Shown: positions 1-7,534 of the stretch, in pieces
Position numbering within the stretch: position 1 is the first letter of the stretch
Layout: every line of letters begins with the position of its first letter
From: Paenarthrobacter nitroguajacolicus JCM 14115
GTDB taxonomy: Bacteria; Actinomycetota; Actinomycetes; Actinomycetales; Micrococcaceae
Reading direction: 5' to 3'
DNA: 8,277 bases
NCBI GenBank assembly: GCA_001313365.1
Contig: BBFS01000139.1
Span: forward strand, 1 to 8,277
The notes under the pieces: generated by a model
What the model was told of the DNA's origin: nothing
Seen by the model: only the letters and a program-made list of their open reading frames with translations
The model's database searches: none
Translations under genes and position numbers: made by a program

Positions 1-873
1 CCAGAGACTCGCGGACGGCTCGGCGCTCCGCTTGCTCGGCTGGCCGCGGAACCGGGGATGCAGCGACCAAGGCTTGAGTGAACGGGTGCTTCGGCCATTC
101 CGTGACAGCTGCGGCAGGACCGGATTCCATTACCTGCCCGCGGTACAAAACCACTACGCGCTGAGCCAGAAATTGAACCACGGAGATGTCGTGTGCAATG
201 AATAGATAGCTCAGGCCCCCCGCTCGTCCCTAAGGTCAGCCAAGAGGTTCAGCACCTGTGCCTGGGTGGAGAGGTCCAGGCGCTGACGGCTTCGTCACAG
301 ACCACCAGCTTGGGCTCGCAGATCAGCGCACGGGCCAAGGAAATACGTTGCCGCTGGCCTCCGGAGAACTGACTGGGGTATCGATCCACGGCATCCCTTG
401 GAAGGCCGACGCGTTCCAGCATGTCCTCGGCCCTTGTTCGGGCATCTTCCGAGGAGATGCCTCGGACCCGCAACGGCTCGGCCAGGGAAGCCCCCCCGAT
501 GGTCTTGCGGGGGATTCAGTGACGAGTTGGGATCCTGGAACACGGCCCGGAGCTCACTGCCAATGGCTCGTCGCTTGCCGGAATTGGCGTGCGTGATGTC
601 ATCGCCTTGGAATCCCACGGAACCGCTGGAAACCTTCTGCAATCCAGGATTGCCTTGCCGATGGTTGACTTACCGGACCCCCCCGACTCCCCCCCACCAG
701 GCCAACAGTTTCGCCGGGCTGGATGGTGAAGCTGACCCCCCCGTCGACGGCGGGAGCGCGGCGGCTGCCTTCCGCCCGCGGCCATAGCGGACTACCAGAT
801 CCTTGACTTCCAGCATGGGCTTCTGCTGAGCAGCGGTGGCCTGTTCGGAGCGCAGTGGGATTTCGATGCTCAT
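1..873 (-). CDS. Peptide-type ABC transporter ATP-binding protein (OppF/DppF class), C-terminus cut by window edge, frames broken
   Basis: Second ATPase of an Opp/Dpp-type importer; it would hydrolyse ATP at the cytoplasmic face to drive uptake. Starts at ATG 873, overlapping the upstream stop by ATGA. The N-terminus reads MLEVKDLVVRYGRG. The core is spread over several frames: Walker A (GESGSGKST after correction, about 672-700), Q-loop region AVFQDPNSSLNP, signature FSGGQRQR (about 341-365), Walker B LVVCDEAVSALD (about 276-310), H-loop FIAHDISVV, then an HPFTQALVAASP oligopeptide C-terminal motif before the edge. Frame breaks that I place: near 757 (-1), run 689-695 (+2), near 646 (-1), run 509-513 (+1), near 280 (-1), run 216-221 (+2). 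All conserved ATPase elements survive once these are corrected, so I treat it as a real gene with faulty sequence. Family is certain; the substrate is unknown. Confidence 0.88.
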
Positions 874-2916
874 GCCATGTCCTTTTCAATGATGTCCAGT
901 CGATGCCGGGCGGGCACTTCCGCCGGGACCGTATGCTCCGAAGGAATGTCGGTGGGCACCCATGCCAGTCCCTCCATGGCCAATTGGTCGGCCTTGACGC
1001 AGCGCACCAGGCCGGAATCTGCACCGGAAGGCAGGAGCGGCACAGGTACCAGGCATGCGGAGCCTGCGAACTGGCAGCGTGCCGCGAACCGGCATCCACC
1101 CGGCCAGTCCTTTGGCTGAGGAACCTGGCCCTTGATGGTGGCAAGGCGCTCGGGCATGTCGTGGGCAGTGTTCGCATGAGGGTCGGCAGCGAGCAAGGCC
1201 AGCGTGTATGGGTGCCGGGGGTCGGCCAGGATGCTGACTGTGTGGCCGTTCTCCACCACTTGCCCGGCGTACATAACCGCTACTTGATCGCAGATATCGG
1301 CGACAACGCCGAGGTCGTGCGTCACCATCACCACGGACATACCAGTGTCCTTCACCAGCGACCGCAGCAAGGAGAGGATCTCTGCCTGGACGGTGACGTC
1401 GAGCGCCGTGGTGGGCTCATCAGCCACCAGCAAGCGCGGCTTCCCGGACAAGGCCAGGGCGATCGCAACGCGTTGGGCCATGCCGCCGGAGATCTGGTGT
1501 GGGTAGGTCTTGAGGATGCGCCGTGCGTCAACAATGCCAACTTTCTCCAGCAGGCCCAGGGCCTCGATCCTGGCTTCGGCCCGGCCGGCAGACCGGAGCC
1601 TGCGGATCGCTGAGGTCAGCTGGTAGCCCACCGTGAACATGGGGTCGAGAGCGCGCATGGGTTCCTGCGAAACGAGGGCGATGTCGCGTCCGCGGATGCC
1701 TTCCAGCTCCTTGTCCGTGGCGGCGGCCAGGTTTTTGCCGTTCCAGAGGATCTGCCCGCCCGTCACGGCAACGCCGGACGCAGCAGCCCCCCCATGAGCG
1801 ACAAGGCAGTCATCGTTTTGCCGCAGCCCGACTCTCCAACAAGGCCCAGGACAGTGCCGGGTTCGACGTCGAAGGAGACGTCCGTGACCAGTGGCGTTCC
1901 GCCGTCGACCCTAGGGAGAGTCCGCGGACACTCAGCTTGCCGGCCTTAGGAGCGTCCTGAACCGGAGGGGCAGCTGCTGCCGCTGCAGCAGCCTGGGCCG
2001 CACGCCTGCGGCGGATGGCTGCTGACGGCAGGTGCGACGCCGTAGCGTTGGGGGCCTTGCCCAGGGCGTTCCCGATGGCGTTGGCAGACAGGACTGTCAG
2101 CGCCAGCACTACACCGGTGGGAACCATCAGCCAGGGGGCGTCGTAGACATGTTGTGAAGCACTCTGGATCATTCCGCCCCCCCAGCTGGGCTGCGGGAGG
2201 GGTGGGCCGAAGCCGATGAAGGCCAGGCCGGCTTGGATCAGCAGGCCCACCGCGAAGATCAGCGCCGATTGCACCACAATCGTTGTTGTTAGACCGGGCA
2301 GCACGTGACGGGCACTGATGGCCAGCGGGCCCAAGCCGTCCACCTTTGCAGCATCCACATACAGCTGGTTCTGCAATGACTTCGCCTGGCCGAGCATGAC
2401 GCGGTAAATACCGGCAGAAATCAGCACGCCCAGTATGGCCATGATCAAGGGAATATTGGTCCCCCCCACAGCTCCGATGACGGCGAGGATGATCACCGTA
2501 CCGGGCAGCGACATCATGATTTCGGTGACGCGGCTGATGATGCCCTCGGCGTGCTGGCTGTTCGCCGCTGCCAGCGCCAACAGGGTTCCAAGCCCAACGC
2601 CGACGATCACCGTAATGAATGATGTTCCCAAGGTTTCGGCTGCTGAGGCGAAGATGCGGCTGAGGATGTCGCGACCCAATTCGTCCGTGCCCAACCAGTG
2701 TGCTGCAGTGGGACCGGACAGGATAGCTGTGAAGTCCTGGTCTTCGGTTTTGAACGGCAGCCACCACAGTGCCGTGAGCGAAGCTATGACCATCGCGGCG
2801 AGCCACACGGTGCCGGCAAGACCGGCTGGGGAAACAACCAGGCGATGCCCGGAGAGCTTGGTGAGCGCGCTCTTACGCGGGTTGGCGGGAGGAGTTGCCG
2901 GGAGTGTGGGAATCAT
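870..2916 (-). CDS. Fused ABC permease/ATP-binding protein (DppC-type permease + OppD/DppD-type ATPase)
   Basis: Residues 1-290 are a DppC-type membrane subunit: cytoplasmic start, first membrane helix near 30-52, the [12 protein letters not shown] motif at 77-87, several further helices, and the EAA-like loop [19 protein letters not shown] (186-204). An Ala-rich linker (about 290-325) then runs without a stop into [10 protein letters not shown], the first strand of an ATPase. The ATPase has Walker A GESGCGKT (about 1815-1850), Q-loop [10 protein letters not shown], signature ISGGMAQRV, Walker [14 protein letters not shown]-loop [19 protein letters not shown], and four C-terminal cysteines. 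Breaks near 1909-1911 (-1) and 1771-1780 (-1) interrupt the ATPase; run 1787-1793 adds one residue. Permease-ATPase fusions of this kind are known in actinobacteria. It would pair with the DppB-type permease and the downstream ATPase. ATG 2916 overlaps the preceding stop by four bases. Expected length is near 680 residues. Confidence 0.85.
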
Positions 2917-3863
2917 GAGGCACGCAACTTAGGATCAAGGAATTTGGTGGCGAGTTCGAGCACCAGGTTTACGGCCACCACCACCACTGTGGCGATGACC
3001 ACCACGCCTTGAACTGCAGGGGCGTCGTGGGTGCTGACGGACGTCTGGACGGCTTGTCCAAGACCGGGCATGGCAAATAGCTGCTCGGCAATGACCGAGC
3101 CGCCGAACAGGCCGATGAACTGGAGGCAATGCCGGCCACAATTGGCAGGCTGGCATATCGCAGGGCGTGGATATACAGGATCTTCCACGTGGGGGGGGTC
3201 GCTGTGGCACGCAGCGTCCGGATGTGTTCCTGCTGAAGGGCTTCGAGCATCGAAGCCTGGTCTGCCGGGCAATGAACGCCGCACCTCCCACTGCCAGCGT
3301 AATGACCGGGAGTGCCAGGGACAGCGCCCAATCCTGCGGGGGGGATACCTCGAAGGGAACGTAACCGGTGGCCGGGAAGACCGAGGACTGGACGGCGAAG
3401 AGGTAGACGAAGATGACACCGATCCAGAAGGCGGGCAGTGCGACGAGTAGTCCGACAAACCCTCCGATCAGCTGGTCCAGGACCCCCCCACCACGGACAG
3501 CCGCGGTGACTCCCAGGACGATGCCGAAGACAGCGCTGAGGACGGTAGCGCCCGCGGCCAGTGAGGCGGTGACCGGAAGCCTGTTGGCAAGGTCCGCGCT
3601 GATGGACCGGCCATCGATGAGCGAGACTCCAAAGTTCCCTTGAACCGCCTCAACCAGCCAGCGGAAGAACTGAACCACCAAGGATCATTCCACCCGAGAC
3701 TTTGGTTCAACTTGTCGATGGCTTCCTGCGAAGCGCCTGCCCCCCCGAGTGAAACTGCGCCCGGGCTGCCGGGCATGGCGTGAACCAGCAGGAATGCCAA
3801 CACCGCCACCACCAAGACGGTGGCAAGCGCCATCAAAAGGCGCTTGGTGACAAACATTGCCAT
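2913..3863 (-). CDS. DppB-type ABC transporter permease, frames broken
   Basis: First membrane subunit of the peptide-type importer. The corrected product is about 315 residues, the usual family length. It has the N-terminal KRLLMALATVLVVAVLAFLL helix, the LVHAMPGSPG segment, a large extracytoplasmic region, DLANRLPVTASLAAGATVLS, further helices, the EAA loop EHIRTLRATATPTWKILYIH, the GSVIAEQLFAMPGLG motif typical of DppB, and a C-terminal [10 protein letters not shown]. Start: a strong GGAGGT (3868-3873) lies 4 nt before ATG 3863 and 10 nt before ATG 3857; either may be used, and ATG 3875 contains the site itself. Single-base losses near 3678-3686, 3251-3261 and 3121-3130 break the frame. 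Runs 3740-3746, 3483-3489, 3338-3344 and 3191-3198 each appear to insert one extra residue. Its stop overlaps the next gene's ATG (ATGA). Confidence 0.87.
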
Positions 3864-3867
3864 GGTG

Positions 3868-3873
3868 ACCTCC
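3868..3873 (-). promoter_or_regulatory. Shine-Dalgarno site of the DppB-type permease gene
   Basis: GGAGGT on the minus strand, perfect for the actinobacterial anti-SD. It rules out the furthest upstream ATG (3875), which it overlaps, and favours ATG 3863 or 3857. It sits right after the intercistronic hairpin, so ribosome loading here is independent of the lipoprotein gene. Confidence 0.6.
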
Positions 3874-3881
3874 ATTGGTCG

Positions 3882-3919
3882 GGCCGGACGCCAATCCCCT
3901 GGGGACTCGGCGCCCGGCC
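3882..3919 (-). promoter_or_regulatory. Intercistronic stem-loop between binding-protein and permease genes
   Basis: On the transcript, GGCCGGGCGCC pairs with GGCGTCCGGCC (11 bp with one G-U), and the interior TCCCCAGGGGA can extend the stem. No U-run follows, and the permease ribosome site begins nine bases further on, so it is unlikely to be a plain terminator. In many binding-protein operons a stable hairpin after the binding-protein gene protects the upstream mRNA and raises its yield over the membrane subunits; that role is inferred here. Partial attenuation is the alternative. Confidence 0.55.
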
Positions 3920-3930
3920 TGTTCGGTGGA

Positions 3931-5504
3931 TCAGTTGGTGGGTGCGTAGGACGAGAGCAGCGGGTACACGTTGGTCCCGGCGAACTTCACCTGCTGGACC
4001 TTCTTGGTGTTGTAGCCCTGGTTGGTCAGGGACTCATAAAGCGGGATCAACCAACCGGACTCCACCAGGCGGGTGTTGAGCTTGGTCAATGCGGCCTTCT
4101 TTGCAGCGTCATCTTTCGCTGCTGCGGCCTCGGCAGTTGCTGCGTTCAACTGATCATCCGTGGCCTTTTGGACGTTGGTGAAGCCGCTCAGGATGGCTCC
4201 GTACATGAGCCCAACCGGGTTGTCCCAACCCAGGGGGGGTGCGTAACCCAGCGGGGGGGTAGTGGCTACAGCGGCGAAGGCTTCGTCCGTGGAAGACGCC
4301 AGTTTGACGTTCATGGTGATCCCGACGGCGGCCAGGTCTTTCTGGACCGCCTGTAGATCGGTTTGCGTCTGGGGGGGCTAGCGATGATGGTGAACTCGAA
4401 GCCGCTGCCATATCCGGCTTCTTCCAGTAGGCTCTTTGCCTTGGCGGGGGGGTCGTAGGCATAGGTCTTATTCAGTTCTTCCGAGAAACCTGCGGAGTCC
4501 TTGGGCAAGGCGTTCCACGCCGGAATGTCACCCTTGTGGAGGGCATCCACCAGGGCCTGACGGTTGATGGCGTATTGGAATGCCTGGCGGACCTTCTCGC
4601 TGGCGAACGCCGGCGCGGTTTTGCCGATCTTGTCGAAAGAAATCATGGTCTGGACCGTGCCACCGATTTGGGACACGCCCACACCCTTGGACTTGGCGAA
4701 GTCCACCGTGGGCGAGGTCAGGGAAGCAACGTCTGCCTGGCCGGAAACCAATGCGTTCGCCCGGGCCTGGGGGGGATCCATGATGACGCTGAAGGTGATC
4801 TTGTTGTACGGATACTTGGACGCATCCGAGTTTTTGTCGTTCTTGGTGAACACGTACTTGTTGCCCTTGACGGTGGTGGCAGTGTCCAGGGTGTAAGGGC
4901 CGGAACCGTCCGGGGTGGTGGCCAGGCTGGCGGTGTCAGTGACAGCCTTCTTGCCCACAATCATGCCCAAGGTGGAAGTGAGGTTCTTTTCGAAGCCGGG
5001 CTGGGCCTTGGCAAAGGTGATGGCTACCTGGCTGGGGCTCACAACGTCAACGGAAGCAATCTCCTGCGCTCCGCCCTTGGCGATGGCCGAGTAAGCACTG
5101 AGGGCGGTATCGCTGCGACGATCCAGGTTGGCTTTGACCAGGGCAGCATCCAGAGTGGAACCGTCAGTGAAAGTCACTCCTTCCTTGAGGGTCAGGGTGA
5201 GGACAGTGCTGTCCGCGTTGTAGCTGAATTCCTTGGCCAAGCCCGGGCCCACGCTGCCATCGGGCTGCAGGGTCATCAGGTTTTCGTACAGCCCTTCGAA
5301 GAACTGCCGCTGGGCGTCAGAAACCCGCAACGGGTCATAGCCGAATGAGGCGCTGTCACTGTCGGTCGCGATGGTCAGCGTGCTCTTGTCCACCGTAGAC
5401 GTGGCAGCGGTGCCGCCTCCGCAAGCTGTCAGGGATCCCAGAAGGAGCGCCCCCCCGGCCAGGACGGCCGCGCTCCGACGTGCAGGTGAGGTAAGGAGAT
5501 TCAT
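3931..5504 (-). CDS. ABC transporter solute-binding lipoprotein, SBP family 5 (peptide/opine/nickel type)
   Basis: Extracytoplasmic binding protein that captures the solute for the importer encoded downstream. Start ATG 5504 has GAAGG (5513-5517) 8 nt upstream. The signal is MNLLTSPARR, then a hydrophobic stretch, then lipobox LTAC with Cys28 as the lipidation site; a longer in-frame start at 5579 would bury this signal. Family 5 hallmarks follow: LTIATDSDSASFGYDPL, FFEGLYENLMTLQPDGSVGP, LAKEFSYNADSTVLTLTLKE (the usual predicted-yield-as-set motif), VRQAFQYAINRQALVDAL, YDPAKAKSLLEEAGY. Length is about 520 residues, normal for the family. One frame break at the G run 4371-4377; downstream sequence continues cleanly to ...SSYAPTN and stop at 3931. 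Six other 7-base runs add single residues in frame. Ligand specificity cannot be inferred; nearby metabolic genes that might hint at it are not in the window. Confidence 0.9.
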
Positions 5505-5739
5505 GTGCTGCGCCTTCGCATTCGTGATGGAATTGTGAGTCGAGTTGTGGGACCGGCGGCCTGAACCGTCTGCTGTCACCTGTACAGGCCGATCCGTCGG
5601 CGCCCTCTCGTCAGATGGCTTCCGGTAACCGGCTTCTTCAAGAGTCCTAGGTTGGCAGCATTGAGCCCCACGTGATTTTCATTGGTTGGAACAGTATTGT
5701 GGTGGAGATCACTCGGTGATGTTGAAAGGATTCATCCGG
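5505..5739. promoter_or_regulatory. Divergent promoter/operator region between the transporter operon and the IclR gene
   Basis: Both transcription units must start here. Two palindromes are visible: CCTGTACAGG (5579-5588, perfect) and CCGGT-A-ACCGG (5622-5632). Minus-strand TTGAAG (5636-5641) resembles a -35 box and would place the second palindrome in the spacer, but the corresponding -10 is poor. On the plus strand TATTGT (5695-5700) is a passable -10 without a convincing -35. IclR-family regulators commonly act from divergent intergenic palindromes, so these are candidate operators; which one, if either, is used is unproven. Confidence 0.4.
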
Positions 5740-6568
5740 ATGCCTGTCGAAGATGGGAACACAGCCGACAAACCGCAGCGCGGCAAGCGGCCCAAGCAGG
5801 GCGAACCCGTCATTGACCGTGCTCTGAGCCTGCTAGCGGTCTTCAGTGACCGCCGTCGCGCTTTGACGTTGTCCGACATGGCGAGGCTGGCGGACATGCC
5901 TGCCCCCACCGCGCTGCGTCTGATCGCGCGCTTGGTGGCGTGGGGGGGAGCTTTGGAGCGCCTGGAGGATGGCCGGTATGTGGTGGGTGTGAGGCTGTGG
6001 GAAGTGGCATCGTTGTCGCCACGCGGCCATGGGGTCCGCGACATCGCCCTGCCGTACCTTGAGGACCTTTTCGCGGTGACACGCCACCACGTGCTGCTCG
6101 CCGTGCGCGACAAGAACGAGGCCGTCCTGATCGAACGGCTATCTTCCAAGGAGGCAACTGAAGTCGCCTATCGTGTTGGCGGACGCGCGCCCCCTGAGGT
6201 CGACGGCGGTGGGCTTGGTCTTGCTGTCCGGCGCCGACGCAGACTTTCAGGAGTTGGTCATCAGTCAACCGCCCGACATTGAGGTGGGCGTGGTTTCCAT
6301 GCCCGAGGGTCAACTACGGCGAACACTCTCCGATGTCCGCAGGACTGGCGTGGCCATGATCCGGCGATCGTCGCCGTCGCGGACTGTATCCGTCGCTTCG
6401 CCCATATTTGGCGCCGAGGGGCTGGTGGTGGCGGCACTGTCGATCGTGGTTCCCGACGGCGCGACGCCTCCTAACGTGCTTGCCCCTGCGGTGCAGGCCA
6501 CCGCACGGGCCGTTTCGCGAAACCTGGGTTACAACGCCGGTCCAAGCGGAAGTGTGCGGATGCGCTAG
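5740..6568 (+). CDS. IclR-family transcriptional regulator, frame broken near 6190
   Basis: DNA-binding regulator, probably controlling the divergent importer in response to a small ligand. The N-terminal winged helix-turn-helix is GEPVIDRALSLLAVFSD followed by LTLSDMARLADMPAPTALRL (residues about 21-62) and the wing LERLEDGRYVVGVRLWEVA. The C-terminal IclR effector domain follows, including AYRVGGRAP then LRSTAVGLVLLSGADADF (the conserved 'PLHATA-G-ALLA' position), and ends at TAG 6568. A C run of 5 at 6190-6194, where four bases restore the frame, splits it exactly at that proline; run 5942-5948 adds a glycine. Start is uncertain: ATG 5740 has AGGA 9 nt upstream; GTG 5716 has GGAG 8 nt upstream; TTG 5686 is the longest. 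About 276 residues from 5740, close to the family norm. Local repressor or activator role is inferred from position only. Confidence 0.85.
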
Positions 6569-6752
6569 CGACTGCTGGCTGCCCTGTGGGTTCGAGCATC
6601 AGGACCCGGCGCCACGTCACCGGTGTAAGCCCGGCGCCTTCCACCCGGTCAAGGCTTAACCCGGAGAACACCATTTCTACTGCATCCCGTCGCTCACAGA
6701 GGCCCGGCTCCCGTGTGTATCTGAGAGCTACCGCATGTGAAACGGCTATCGT

Positions 6753-7349
6753 TCAAAGGGTTGCAGAGGGGGGGCCTCCCCCTGCCCCTGCGACGACTTC
6801 AGCGGCGATGACATGAACCTTCAGGTTCCGGACGTTGGAGGAGTTCCTCAGCATTTCGAAAGCCTCGGCCTGACCGCACCCCCTTCTTACCCACGATGAT
6901 TCCGCAGGCCAGACTGATGACAGCCCTGCCCTCCATGGCTGATCGAAGATCCTGGGCGAGTTGCTCGGCATCGTCAATCCGAGCCGCCGCGCGCAGGACA
7001 GTGGCAGCCCTACGGGCATAGTCCTGCGCCTCAGAAACAACTTCATCGTCGAATAGTCCGGCGTACGGAGCGAATAGTGACAACACTCCGTCTGCGCCCT
7101 CACCTAGATCGAGTGGCAGCGCCAACGCGCTCCGACACCCTAGCTGCTGCAGATTCTGACCGTACTGCGGCCACCGGGTTTCGCAGCAGACATCACACAA
7201 GACCACCAGGCGTCCTGTCCGAAGCGCTTCATCCCCCCCGGGCTGTCATCCGCGGCCCGATTGGCTCTCTCCAACAACAGGGCATCATCACTGCTACCAA
7301 CGATCAAATTCTTCCGCCGGTTTCGCCTGACGAATAGTGAAGATTCCAC
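6753..7349 (-). CDS. GAF-ANTAR domain protein, frames broken, N-terminus not found
   Basis: Likely cytoplasmic signalling protein with an RNA-binding antiterminator output. The GAF part reads IVGSSDDALLLERANRAADD, then EALRTGRLVVLCDV, TRWPQYGQNLQQLGCRSALA, PLDLGEGADGVLSLFAPYAG and LFDDEVVSEAQDYARRA. A linker helix AEQLAQDLRSAMEGR leads to the ANTAR domain RAVISLACGIIVGKKGCGQ, AFEMLRNSSNVRN, LKVHVIAAEVV, with the conserved Ala and the LR-SS-N-K positions present. Frame breaks: C run 7233-7239 (five would fit) and C run 6879-6883 (four would fit). Upstream of 7349 no frame gives the usual first half of a GAF domain, and GTG 7349 lacks a good ribosome site, so the 5' end is either truncated or scrambled. 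ANTAR proteins normally act on paired hairpins in leader RNAs; no target is visible here. Confidence 0.7.
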
Positions 7350-7381
7350 GCGAGGCCCCCCCGGAAGGAGGGACCGGGCAC

Positions 7382-7477
7382 ATGTTCACCTTCAGGCCAG
7401 TGAGGGCTTCTCGTTTCCAGGGCTGGCCCGTAGGGCTTCCCGGTCACCTAGTGCTCACAGATATTGCTCGACGGTAG
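7382..7477 (+). CDS. Possible small ORF (31 aa) with strong ribosome site
   Basis: ATG 7382 follows a perfect AAGGAGG (about 7365-7371) at roughly 10 nt and opens a 31-residue basic reading frame beginning MFTFRPVRASRFQGWPVGLP. I recognise no family. It lies in the gap between the GAF-ANTAR gene (opposite strand) and the DUF4192 remnant. The minus strand is also open here, so this could be chance or the lost start of the neighbouring gene. Weak call. Confidence 0.2.
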   Translation: MFTFRPVRASRFQGWPVGLPGHLVLTDIARR

Positions 7478-7519
7478 GGATATGAAACGTCGTCGTAGAT
7501 TCATGCACAAAGCACGGAT

Positions 7520-7530
7520 TGACTGAGTCA
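7520..7530. promoter_or_regulatory. Palindrome upstream of the DUF4192 gene
   Basis: TGACT-G-AGTCA is an 11-bp inverted repeat, directly followed by the overlapping palindrome TCATGA (7528-7533). It lies just before the DUF4192 reading frame and could be an operator. Short palindromes are frequent by chance, so this is only a pointer. Confidence 0.2.
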
Positions 7531-7534
7531 TGAC

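Noticed and set aside
855..1613. Long plus-strand open frame (252 codons)
   Set aside because: It is antisense to the conserved ATPase domain of the fusion and shows no family features; high-GC DNA commonly leaves such frames open.
4536..5348. Plus-strand open frame of 270 codons
   Set aside because: Lies opposite the well-supported binding-protein gene; the Gly/Val-rich composition is that of a complement shadow.
6608..6638. Possible terminator after the IclR gene (GGCGCC repeated 19 bases apart, with CACCGGTG inside)
   Set aside because: Stem of only six bases with a long loop and no T-run on either strand; not enough to call. I see no other feature in 6569-6752.
6768..6787. G-run facing C-run as a hairpin terminator
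   Set aside because: It lies inside the last codons of the GAF-ANTAR gene and depends on a 7-base run that is probably an artefact.
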